Part shown: positions 1 to 5,880 of the stretch, piece by piece
Layout: each line of letters opens with the position of its first letter
How positions within the stretch are numbered: the first letter of the stretch is position 1
DNA from: Myxococcales bacterium
GTDB taxonomy: Bacteria; Myxococcota; Polyangia; Fen-1088
Reading direction: 5' to 3'
Assembly (NCBI GenBank): GCA_003155465.1
Contig: PMCR01000463.1
Span: forward strand, 6,585-18,134
Length of the DNA: 11,550 nucleotides
The notes under the pieces: model-generated
Databases searched by the model: none
What the model was told of the DNA's origin: nothing
Seen by the model: only the letters and a program-made list of their open reading frames with translations
Translations under genes and position numbers: made by a program

Positions 1-62
1 TTCTGACGTACTTGTCGGGCCGCAAAGGCGGCCGCACCAACACCGAGGTCCCTGCGGGGTAG
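1..62 (+). CDS. 3' end of an unidentified upstream gene (partial)
   Basis: A frame entering from the left edge (codons from base 3) stays open for 19 codons, reading LTYLSGRKGGRTNTEVPAG, and stops at TAG 60-62. The next base begins the ATG of the glycogen synthase-like gene, so stop and start touch, which suggests translational coupling in one operon. The fragment is too short to assign a family. A second frame is also open across this short stretch, so the choice rests mainly on the flush stop/start junction. Confidence 0.35.
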   Translation, partial: LTYLSGRKGGRTNTEVPAG

Positions 63-1403
63 ATGGCTGAATTCTTGCTTGTCGCTGACCAGGTCGCGCC
101 TGTGGTCGATGGCGAGTTGCCCGGGTGTGCGGCTGCCCTGGCGCTTGCCCTGTCCGTGGCCAAGCACCGCATAACTGTTCTGTCGCTCGCCACACCGGAC
201 CAGGCATCCCGTCTGCCCGGGATGGCGCGACGCCTGCGAACCATCACGACCCGAGCAGGGGGTACGGACCAGGAAGTATCGCTCTACGAGGGACGTTCGG
301 CGGTGAGCCAGTGTGCTCTCTACGTGCTCGGCGCCAATTCGGACAATCGCGGTCGCCGGTCGGCCCTGCTGGCGAACGCCGCCACCTCTCTGGTCCGCGA
401 CCAGATCTGCTGGCCGGACGTGGTGGTGGGCTGGGGCGAGACGTCGGCGCTAGCCCTGGCCTGTGCCCCTTCCGCCCATGCAGCCCTGGTCGTGCCCGAC
501 GGACGTTGGGACCAGCCTCTTTCCATCGACGAGCGTGCCGAGCTGGATCCAGACAACCCTGCGGTGGCCGTCTCGAATGGCGTACTGGTGGGACTCGGCG
601 CCATCGAAGCCGACGTGGTGATTCTCCCTTGCCCCTCGGCCGCGGAAGCCTTTCGCCGCGCCGCTGAGCTGGCCTGCCGTGCCTCGGACCAGCCGGTCAC
701 CTCGATGCGGTTCGGGTGTGATGAACTGCCGCACGACCCGGCCCTTGATCCCGCCCTAGCCGCCACCTTCTCCTCTGAGTCCCCATCCGGAAAGCAGGAA
801 TGTCGTAGGACCCTGGTCCGGCGCACCTCACTGGCCGTGGGGCCACGCACGCTCCTGCTGGCAACTGGGCCGCTCGACCCCGCACGGGGCGGCCGCGAGA
901 TTCTCGAAACCGTGTCGCGGCTGGGGCGCGCGGATGTCGCGGTCGTGTTTCCCGCGGGAGGGGATCGCGTGCTTGGCGACCAAGCCAACGTTCTGGCCAT
1001 TCGGTCGCCGGGCAAGGTCACCATCTTCCCGGAGTCGGGCTCTGAGGCCGAGCGGCAGATCCTGGCAGCGGCCGACGCTGTGCTTCTGGCGGACGCTCTC
1101 GACCTGACCGGACGGCCAGCTAGCCTGGCCCTGCGCTACGGGGCCCTTCCCTTGGCGCCCGACGCCAGCGCGACCGGAGACTACCTGGTAGATTGCGACG
1201 TGGCGTCGCAGACAGGCTGCGGCCTACTCTATACGCCGACGGATCCATGGGGCGGAGTTGGCGCCATCCAGCGTGCGGTCGCACTGCGCGCGAACGTCGA
1301 ACTGTGGCATCCGCTGCTGGGCTCGCTCATGCACGCGGCCCCGCGCTGGTCGGCGACCGCCGCCTCGCTGGAGGCTGTCTGTCTCACCCCGCGTGCAGCT
1401 TGA
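63..1403 (+). CDS. Glycogen synthase-like (GT5) glycosyltransferase homologue, probably catalytically degenerate
   Basis: This 446-residue protein follows the layout of bacterial glycogen synthase (GlgA, usually about 470-490 residues). The C-terminal landmark LRYGALPL (residues 357-364) matches the GlgA LRYG-TLP-I segment and is followed by a TG-G-LY stretch like the family TGxGF block. WPDVV near residue 119 matches the N-terminal domain landmark WxPDVVH. Key motifs are eroded. The KxGGL nucleotide-sugar loop near the N-terminus reads VVDGELPG. The HDW that follows PDVVH is replaced by GWGE. The R-L-T-x-Q-K-G motif reads GPLDPARGG. The essential Glu of SRFEPCGL aligns with Asp347 and its Arg with Ala. 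I infer a sugar-nucleotide-fold protein with weak or no synthase activity, perhaps binding or regulatory. No signal peptide or membrane segment is visible. The ATG abuts the stop of the upstream frame; only a weak GGGG lies before it. The 3' end overlaps the convergent sctQ-like gene by 20 bp. Confidence 0.7.
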   Translation: MAEFLLVADQVAPVVDGELPGCAAALALALSVAKHRITVLSLATPDQASRLPGMARRLRTITTRAGGTDQEVSLYEGRSAVSQCALYVLGANSDNRGRRSALLANAATSLVRDQICWPDVVVGWGETSALALACAPSAHAALVVPDGRWDQPLSIDERAELDPDNPAVAVSNGVLVGLGAIEADVVILPCPSAAEAFRRAAELACRASDQPVTSMRFGCDELPHDPALDPALAATFSSESPSGKQECRRTLVRRTSLAVGPRTLLLATGPLDPARGGREILETVSRLGRADVAVVFPAGGDRVLGDQANVLAIRSPGKVTIFPESGSEAERQILAAADAVLLADALDLTGRPASLALRYGALPLAPDASATGDYLVDCDVASQTGCGLLYTPTDPWGGVGAIQRAVALRANVELWHPLLGSLMHAAPRWSATAASLEAVCLTPRAA

Positions 1404-1671
1404 GGATGCGCACGCCAAGTTCGTCGCCCACCCTGACCAGCTCCCCGACCGCCCACAGCTGACCGCCCACTCGAAGTTGGATCGCTTCGGTTCGGCATGC
1501 CCCGAGGCTGAGCACTCCACCTTTCATCAACCCTGCCAGTTCGTCGCCTCGAAGCGTGAGGCGGCCGATCTCGGCGACGACTTCTACATGCGCGGTCGCG
1601 AGGATCTTTGCCACCTCGGACGATGAGGGTTCTCCTGGGTTCCACTGTGTTTTCTCATCTTGCGATTCCAT
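1384..1671 (-). CDS. Possible internal translation product SctQ-C (95 residues)
   Basis: Within the sctQ-like gene, an in-frame ATG at 1671 (Met275 of the 369-residue form) starts an open product MESQDEKTQWNPGEP... of 95 residues containing exactly the C-terminal SpoA domain. A perfect AGGAGG lies 11 nt upstream. In YscQ, SpaO and several other SctQ proteins an internal start at the equivalent place makes a short C-terminal subunit that joins the full-length protein in the sorting platform; that is established for those relatives. Here it is inferred from position and ribosome-binding site only. The spacing is somewhat long, and a GAG-GAG-G codon run can create the site by chance. Confidence 0.5.
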   Translation of the reverse strand: MESQDEKTQWNPGEPSSSEVAKILATAHVEVVAEIGRLTLRGDELAGLMKGGVLSLGACRTEAIQLRVGGQLWAVGELVRVGDELGVRILKLHAG

Positions 1672-2493
1672 CGGCTTCGCATCCTCCTCAAACTGAGAAA
1701 AGGGGCCCGCCATGGCCAGCGTACCGTCAGCGGCCACACGGGCGGGTGCCACGAAGTCGCCCACGCGCAGCCACGCGGGCCAGAGATCGTGGGGTCCAAG
1801 GTCAGCAACGCCGTCAAACACGACCGCGTCGCCCACAGCAGCCGAGGCAAGGGCAGCACCCGGCAGATCGGTTCGGCCAAGTTCCAGGATCGCGCTCGAC
1901 GCCAGCCCTTCCAGGCAAGGACTGACCGGGCCGATCCGCGCGGCATCAGCCAGCCACACAACGGGCATTGCCAGAAGGGCCCGGCCGCCCAGGCCTGTGG
2001 CGGTACGGATCGAGCCGCCAACCACCAGTCGATCTGGGGCCGGAACGGGCGCCCCCGCCATGACCCCGAGCCCAATCTCGACACCCTGTGGTACGCCGAG
2101 TGCGTCCAACGCGGAGAGCAGGATGGCCGCCATGGCGCCCCGTTCAGCGCGGCCGAGCGGACGCACCGCGGCTGGTGCCGGCCTGCCCAACACGGAGTGC
2201 ACAAGGGCGAGCGAGATGTGGTGGGCCACTCCCACCCAGCCGCGAAGGCCTCCGTGTTCCAGCGCGAAACAGTCCAGGCCGTCGAGGCCGACTTCATCCC
2301 CAACTCCATCCTGCACAAAGGCCACCCAGTCGGGACGAATCTCAACCTCCCCTACCCCCTTCGCCGAAATCGCCACGGACAGCGGCAAGCGCGATCGAGC
2401 CCGAGCCCATGCCGCCGTCCACTTCGCCGTCTCGGCCGGCAACCGCGGCAGAGCATCGTGCGAAAGACCACGCCATTCGCCTTGGGCTGTCAT
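1384..2493 (-). CDS. sctQ: SctQ/YscQ-type (FliM/FliN family) type III secretion C-ring protein
   Basis: SctQ forms the cytoplasmic sorting platform of non-flagellar type III secretion systems and is homologous to a fusion of FliM and FliN. The C-terminal domain (about residues 303-366) is a clear SpoA fold: VEVVAEIGRLTLRGDEL, a central GGVLSL, then VGELVRVGDELGVRI. A preceding segment (about 203-265), with VGDAVVF and WLRVGDFVAPARV, looks like the first SpoA domain. At 369 residues it is somewhat longer than typical SctQ (about 300-350). The start is uncertain. ATG 2493 is chosen because it precedes the conserved-looking LPRLPAE segment; an in-frame GTG at 2577 would give 397 residues but would overlap the divergent zinc-finger gene. 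Neither has a good Shine-Dalgarno. An internal ATG at 1671 with AGGAGG upstream could give a separate SctQ-C. FliM/FliN of a flagellum is the alternative; no flagellar gene is visible. No other secretion gene is in the window. Confidence 0.82.
   Translation of the reverse strand: MTAQGEWRGLSHDALPRLPAETAKWTAAWARARSRLPLSVAISAKGVGEVEIRPDWVAFVQDGVGDEVGLDGLDCFALEHGGLRGWVGVAHHISLALVHSVLGRPAPAAVRPLGRAERGAMAAILLSALDALGVPQGVEIGLGVMAGAPVPAPDRLVVGGSIRTATGLGGRALLAMPVVWLADAARIGPVSPCLEGLASSAILELGRTDLPGAALASAAVGDAVVFDGVADLGPHDLWPAWLRVGDFVAPARVAADGTLAMAGPFSQFEEDAKPMESQDEKTQWNPGEPSSSEVAKILATAHVEVVAEIGRLTLRGDELAGLMKGGVLSLGACRTEAIQLRVGGQLWAVGELVRVGDELGVRILKLHAG
1683..1688 (-). promoter_or_regulatory. Internal Shine-Dalgarno AGGAGG inside sctQ
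   Basis: On the minus strand the sequence reads AGGAGG, then 11 nt, then ATG (1671-1669) in the sctQ frame. It lies in codons for Glu-Glu-Asp in the linker between the two SpoA domains. An out-of-frame ATG directly abuts the site but is too close to be used well. Confidence 0.5.
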
Positions 2494-2510
2494 CGATGGT
2501 AGGGTATACT
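2482..2510 (+). promoter_or_regulatory. Sigma-70-type promoter for the zinc-finger gene
   Basis: TTGGGC (2482-2487) and TATACT (2505-2510) are separated by 17 bp, with five of six matches in the -10 box and the TTG core in the -35 box. The predicted transcription start is near 2517, about 26 nt before the GTG of the zinc-finger gene. The -10 core GTATAC is itself palindromic and lies just upstream of the divergent sctQ ATG (2493), so transcription may also start towards sctQ. Prediction only. Confidence 0.55.
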
Positions 2511-2542
2511 CTAACAAGAGTGGCTCTCGGGAAAGCAACGAC

Positions 2543-2836
2543 GTGAAGCCTTCTGACGATGAATTGGGGTTTCTCACTTGCCGGGAGATCGTGGATTACT
2601 GCCTCGATTTTCTGAGCGGCTCGCTGCCGACCACGGAGCGACAGCTCTTCTCTGCCCACCTGCGCAATTGCGCGGAGTGCATGAGATTCTTCGAAACCTA
2701 CCGCAAGACGCCCGAAATCTCGCGGGAGGCCTTGGCTCTGCGAATACCCGACCGGATTAGGGTTGCAGTGCGTGATTTTCTGCGCGAACGCTACGAGCCA
2801 AGTGCGGTCAGCGACGACGTGTCGACAAGGCGATAG
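2543..2836 (+). CDS. Small zf-HC2 (anti-sigma factor type) zinc-finger protein
   Basis: A 97-residue protein starting at GTG 2543 (VKPSDDELGFLTCREIVDYC). It carries the zinc-binding anti-sigma signature: Cys13, then His39-x3-Cys43-x2-Cys46 in HLRNCAEC, flanked by helices (IVDYCLDFLSGSLP; MRFFETYRKTPE). In characterised members this ZAS/HC2 helix bundle binds and holds an ECF sigma factor, often under redox or envelope control. Unlike membrane anti-sigma factors, no transmembrane helix follows; the tail is short and basic. No sigma factor gene adjoins it, so partner and function are unknown. The frame continues open far upstream, but that part is antisense to sctQ and is not counted as coding. 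The 17-bp-spaced promoter at 2482-2510 supports GTG 2543, which has only a weak GGGAAAG before it; TTG 2564 is an alternative start. Confidence 0.72.
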   Translation: MKPSDDELGFLTCREIVDYCLDFLSGSLPTTERQLFSAHLRNCAECMRFFETYRKTPEISREALALRIPDRIRVAVRDFLRERYEPSAVSDDVSTRR

Positions 2837-2850
2837 CCACGGCCTCCCGC

Positions 2851-2878
2851 TTGACAGGCCGTGCGATGCGGGCAAGAT
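2851..2878 (+). promoter_or_regulatory. Candidate promoter for the first FHA gene
   Basis: A perfect TTGACA (2851-2856) is followed after 16 bp by CAAGAT (2873-2878), which matches the -10 consensus in only three positions. Transcription would begin near 2885, leaving a leader of only a few bases before ATG 2891. The site lies in the 54-bp gap after the zinc-finger gene. Confidence 0.35.
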
Positions 2879-2890
2879 GACCCCATAAGC

Positions 2891-3829
2891 ATGCCCGTCG
2901 GCCTGGTTTGTTCCCGTTGCGACGCTCTGACCGGCCTCGACGCGACCCGGTGCCCGGTCTGTCAGGCCCCGATCGTCGAGGCTGGCGCTTCTGCCCCATC
3001 GTCCGGCCGGCCCCAGCCTGCTTCCCGTGTGGAGGACTCCATGTCTACCAGCCCATGCCCGACCTGTGGCAACCCAGTCCCGATCGGAGATCGTTTCTGT
3101 GGCCAGTGTGGGGCACGCATCGAAGTACAGCCAGTGCCAAGCCCCAACGCTGGCAAGACCATGTTCTTCTCGGGCGTCCAGGCTGCCGGGGTGGCCAAGC
3201 TGGTGGTGGTCAAGGCCAACAGCGCCGACGGATTGGCCTACGAGCTCGGCGGGACCGAGCATGTCGTGGGCCGCAGCGAAGGTGCCATCCTGTTTCCCGA
3301 TGATCCCCTGGTTTCCCCACGCCACGCCAACTTCTTCTACCGGGACGCCAAGCTGTTCGTGCGCGACGACAACTCCATCAACGGCGTATTCGTGCGCATC
3401 CGCGCTCCGGCGCGGCTGGAATCCGGCGCGGTTTTCCTGGTTGGTGAGCAGCTCCTGCAGGTCGAAGCCCTGCCACCGGATTTCGGGCCGCAGCCCGATG
3501 CCGAAGGAACGTATTTCTACGCCAGCCCCAAGCGGGCCTCGAAGATGCGGGTCATCCAACGGCTACGCGGGGGCGAGATTGGCCTCATCGTGCGCGCGCG
3601 CGGTGACAGCATCACGCTCGGTCGCGAAGGCCATGACCTCAACTTCCCCGACGACCCCTTCATCTCGGGCCGCCACGCCGAGGTCAGCATCGGCCCGGAT
3701 GGGGTGTTCACCGTGACCGACCTGGGCTCAAAGAATGGCACGTTCGCGCGCATCAGTGATGAGTCCCCGTTGGAACATGGTGACTACGTGTTTCTCGGCC
3801 AGCAGCTTCTGCGGGTGGAGATTTCGTGA
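2891..3829 (+). CDS. Tandem zinc-ribbon, tandem FHA-domain protein (short linker)
   Basis: A 312-residue soluble protein. Zinc ribbon 1 has Cys7-x2-Cys10 and Cys21-x2-Cys24. After a linker of about 30 residues, zinc ribbon 2 has Cys56-x2-Cys59 and Cys70-x2-Cys73. Two FHA domains follow: FHA-1 (about 103-195), with Gly127-Arg128, Ser142-x2-His145 and NGVFV; FHA-2 (about 220-312), with Arg245, Ser259-x2-His262 and SKNGTF. All four domains keep the residues that in studied FHA domains contact phosphothreonine, so the protein probably reads Ser/Thr-kinase products; no kinase gene is in the window. There is no signal peptide or membrane helix. ATG 2891 is chosen because ribbon 1 looks like real protein, but it lacks a Shine-Dalgarno. 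GTG 2861 is also in frame but lies upstream of the predicted transcription start. ATG 3041 (262 residues, ribbon 2 plus FHAs) has GGAGG at ideal spacing. The next gene has the same domain order. Confidence 0.88.
   Translation: MPVGLVCSRCDALTGLDATRCPVCQAPIVEAGASAPSSGRPQPASRVEDSMSTSPCPTCGNPVPIGDRFCGQCGARIEVQPVPSPNAGKTMFFSGVQAAGVAKLVVVKANSADGLAYELGGTEHVVGRSEGAILFPDDPLVSPRHANFFYRDAKLFVRDDNSINGVFVRIRAPARLESGAVFLVGEQLLQVEALPPDFGPQPDAEGTYFYASPKRASKMRVIQRLRGGEIGLIVRARGDSITLGREGHDLNFPDDPFISGRHAEVSIGPDGVFTVTDLGSKNGTFARISDESPLEHGDYVFLGQQLLRVEIS
3031..3035 (+). promoter_or_regulatory. Strong Shine-Dalgarno before in-frame ATG 3041
   Basis: GGAGG is followed by 5 nt and then ATG at 3041, in the frame of the first FHA gene (residue 51). 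It is the best ribosome-binding site for this gene. Either it marks the true start, or it drives a shorter isoform lacking zinc ribbon 1. Confidence 0.5.
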
Positions 3830-3891
3830 AGCCGGGACGACGCGGCCATGAGGGAAATTGAGGTAGTGATGTTTCTTACTATGAACTGCGC

Positions 3892-3896
3892 GGAGG
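3892..3896 (+). promoter_or_regulatory. Shine-Dalgarno fixing the GTG start of the second FHA gene
   Basis: GGAGG lies 7 nt before GTG 3904. It supports this start, which places the N-terminal zinc ribbon immediately at the start of the protein (first Cys at residue 4). Confidence 0.7.
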
Positions 3897-3903
3897 ATAG
3901 CCC

Positions 3904-5427
3904 GTGATCATCTGTTCTCGCTGCGGCAAGGAAAACCAGGACCAGTTCAAGTACTGCCTCGGCTGCGGCTTGAAACTGCAGGCGGCAGCTCCCGCGCCAG
4001 CTCCGGTTGAGTCCCCGAACCGGACCCCAGCTGCCCAGCCGCCCGCCAGTCTGAGCGGGGCAATGGCCTTCTCACCCCCGCCGCCGGCAGCGGCCCAGCC
4101 CGTGGAGAGTCATCCTGCCGCCGCGTCCCCTGGTGCCGCTCAGGTTGCGCGTCCCCTGGCGTCCAATCCGGCAGGAGCCCCGGTGGCCCGGCCCATTGCC
4201 GCTCCCGGCTCGGCTCCCCACCTGGTCCGTCCAAGCGCGGCTCTGGGAGCCCAGCGGGTCGCACCGGCCTCGCCAAACCCTGTCGTCACGGGGGCGGGTG
4301 CCTCAGTCGCCCAAACCCCTGCTGCGGTTGCACCCGCATCTGCCGCTGCGCAAGACGGGCCCCGGCCGCGAATCGCAACTTCGCCGCAGGACGCTGCTGC
4401 GGCATCAAGGCTAGCCTCAGCGCCGACGGCATGGCACCCTGGTGGCATTGCAGCCGCCGGGCCGAGCCATCCGGCCTCAGCGCCAAGTGCGGCGTCCCGG
4501 GCTTCGGTCGCGGCCGCACAATATCCCGCCAGGCCGGCTGGACTGCCGAGCTCAGTCGCCGTCGATCTCGTGACCCCGGCCCCCGTCGCGGTGCAGGCGG
4601 CACTTGCGCCACCTGCCGTTTCCCCTACCCCCGCCGCCGCACCGGGGCCCGCCTTGTGTCCACGCTGTGGCAAAGCCGTGGCTCCTGGCTTTGCGTTCTG
4701 CGGGTCTTGCGGTCATCGCATGAAGGCGGCTGCCGGCTCTGTGGTGGAAGCCGCTCTCCAGCAGGCCGCGGCGCTGGCCCCTGAGCCCGTCAAGGTCACG
4801 GTTCGTGGCCAGCTCACTCTCATCCGTCCTGACGGCACCGAGGGTGGAAGTCACCCCTTGCACCAGGGTGAGAATCTGGTCGGACGAGGCCAGGGCCATC
4901 TCTTCGACGCCGACCCTTATCTGTCGCCTCGCCATGCCGAGTTCGTTCTCAACGAAGAAGGGCTCGCAGTCACCGACCTGCGCAGCCTGAATGGCGTATT
5001 CGTTAAGCTCACCCAAGAAGAACCGCTGGAGTCAGGCGACACCTTCCGCATCGGTCAGGAGCTGCTCCGCTTCGACGTCATCAACCCACCCACACCGCTC
5101 GAAGATGGGACCGAGATCGTCGGCACACCCAATCCAGGCTACTGGGGCCGCCTGTCTGTCATCGTGGGCCGGGACGTGGATGGCCCCGCGTTCCCGCTCT
5201 TTGACGAGACGGTTGTGCTCGGCCGTGAGCGTGGCGACATCCTGTTCCCTGAGGACGGCTACGTCTCGGGAACGCACGCGCAGATCACCCTGCGCGAAGG
5301 CCGCGTGTGCCTGACCGACCTGGGATCATCGAACGGCACCTTCCTGCGGGTTCGCGAGGCGCGACTCGTACCGACCGGCAGCCTGCTTCTTATGGGCCAG
5401 CAGCTTTTCCGCGTGGCCTATCAGTAG
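3904..5427 (+). CDS. Tandem zinc-ribbon, tandem FHA-domain protein with long Ala/Pro linker
   Basis: A 507-residue protein from GTG 3904. Zinc ribbon 1 is at the extreme N-terminus (Cys4, Cys7, Cys18, Cys21). A low-complexity Ala/Pro/Ser linker of about 220 residues follows (about 27-245), probably disordered. Zinc ribbon 2 has Cys252, Cys255, Cys266 and Cys269. FHA-1 (about 295-390) has Arg328 and Ser341-x2-His344 with LNGVFV. FHA-2 (about 408-507) has Gly440-Arg441 and Ser455-x2-His458 with SSNGTF. Phosphopeptide-binding residues are kept in both. No signal peptide or membrane helix. Domain order equals that of the preceding gene, and FHA-1 resembles FHA-1 and FHA-2 resembles FHA-2 more than they resemble each other (SPRHA/NGVFV against SG-HA/NGTF), so the pair arose by duplication of the whole gene. 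It probably acts as a phosphothreonine-reading scaffold; partners unknown. The gap of 74 bp to the upstream gene allows co-transcription. Its stop abuts the stop of the convergent lipoprotein gene. Confidence 0.9.
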   Translation: MIICSRCGKENQDQFKYCLGCGLKLQAAAPAPAPVESPNRTPAAQPPASLSGAMAFSPPPPAAAQPVESHPAAASPGAAQVARPLASNPAGAPVARPIAAPGSAPHLVRPSAALGAQRVAPASPNPVVTGAGASVAQTPAAVAPASAAAQDGPRPRIATSPQDAAAASRLASAPTAWHPGGIAAAGPSHPASAPSAASRASVAAAQYPARPAGLPSSVAVDLVTPAPVAVQAALAPPAVSPTPAAAPGPALCPRCGKAVAPGFAFCGSCGHRMKAAAGSVVEAALQQAAALAPEPVKVTVRGQLTLIRPDGTEGGSHPLHQGENLVGRGQGHLFDADPYLSPRHAEFVLNEEGLAVTDLRSLNGVFVKLTQEEPLESGDTFRIGQELLRFDVINPPTPLEDGTEIVGTPNPGYWGRLSVIVGRDVDGPAFPLFDETVVLGRERGDILFPEDGYVSGTHAQITLREGRVCLTDLGSSNGTFLRVREARLVPTGSLLLMGQQLFRVAYQ

Positions 5428-5826
5428 CTACTTCTTGTCAGCCGTCTTGGGCTTGTTGAAGAAAGCCTTGCGCATGTCGTCGTTCTGCTTTGGCTCTACG
5501 TAGCGGAAGCCGCCTGGGATCTTGAAGCGCTGTCCATCATCGAAGTCTAGGATCACGTCCACCGGCCCCTTGTCCCCGTTGGGGGTGACGAGGTTGATCT
5601 TCTCTTTCGACGAGATCACGACCTGCTCGGCTACGTGACCGCCGAATGAGACGCGGACCTGCGTCTTGCCTGGCTGCAGCCCGGCCCCGACGATGTTGAT
5701 GTGGTCGCCGCCGGCTGTGATGCCCTCGGCGGGCTCCACCCGATCGATGCGGAGTCTGGTCTCTTCGCAGGCTGCCATGAATGCCAGGACTACAAAGGCC
5801 AAAGACAGCCCCAAGACGCGTTTCAT
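5428..5826 (-). CDS. Small IPT/TIG-domain lipoprotein
   Basis: A 132-residue exported protein. The N-terminus MKRVLGLSLAFVVLAFMAAC is a lipoprotein signal peptide: Lys-Arg, a hydrophobic core, and a lipobox MAAC with Cys20. The -3 Met is less usual than Leu. The mature part is one immunoglobulin-like IPT/TIG domain (about residues 26-107), with IDRVEPAEGITAGGDHINI, a GAGL turn, VSFGG and a final GGFRYVEP; such domains bind proteins or sugars outside the cytoplasm. A short, charged, Lys-rich tail follows. Start ATG 5826 is fixed by AGGAGG 7 nt upstream and by the signal peptide; the frame is open 18 codons further upstream without support. The gene is alone on its strand, convergent to the second FHA gene with no intergenic base. 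Role unknown. Confidence 0.85.
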   Translation of the reverse strand: MKRVLGLSLAFVVLAFMAACEETRLRIDRVEPAEGITAGGDHINIVGAGLQPGKTQVRVSFGGHVAEQVVISSKEKINLVTPNGDKGPVDVILDFDDGQRFKIPGGFRYVEPKQNDDMRKAFFNKPKTADKK

Positions 5827-5833
5827 GTGCGCT

Positions 5834-5839
5834 CCTCCT
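5834..5839 (-). promoter_or_regulatory. Shine-Dalgarno of the IPT/TIG lipoprotein
   Basis: A perfect AGGAGG on the minus strand, 7 nt before ATG 5826. It selects this start over upstream in-frame codons. Confidence 0.75.
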
Positions 5840-5851
5840 TGATTGGGTGGC

Positions 5852-5880
5852 ACCTTATCCCGCTCAAACCCTGTGGTCAA
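5852..5880 (-). promoter_or_regulatory. Sigma-70-type promoter for the IPT/TIG lipoprotein
   Basis: On the minus strand TTGACC (5880-5875) is followed after 17 bp by TAAGGT (5857-5852). Transcription would start near 5845, giving a leader of about 20 nt that holds the AGGAGG site. The -35 box matches in five of six positions, the -10 box in three. Confidence 0.45.

Noticed and set aside
18..33. Perfect 6-bp GC inverted repeat with a 4-nt loop (GGCCGC-AAAG-GCGGCC) considered as a terminator
   Set aside because: No T-tract follows, and the hairpin lies inside an open frame that runs flush into the next gene.
1712..2542. Upstream extension of the zinc-finger frame (277 codons)
   Set aside because: It is antisense to sctQ, has Pro/Arg/Ser-rich composition without domains, and lies upstream of the promoter at 2482-2510.
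2342..3559. 405-codon open frame on the minus strand across the zinc-finger and first FHA genes
   Set aside because: It overlaps two plus-strand genes with clear Cys/His and FHA motifs; its own translation has no recognisable domain.
3858..3882. TTGAGG and TACTAT in the AT-richer gap before the second FHA gene, considered as a promoter
   Set aside because: The spacing is only 13 bp and alternative pairings fit poorly; co-transcription with the first FHA gene is as likely.
4140..4673. Ala/Gly-rich minus-strand frame opposite the FHA protein linker
   Set aside because: It is a low-complexity mirror of the Ala/Pro linker and carries no independent signal.
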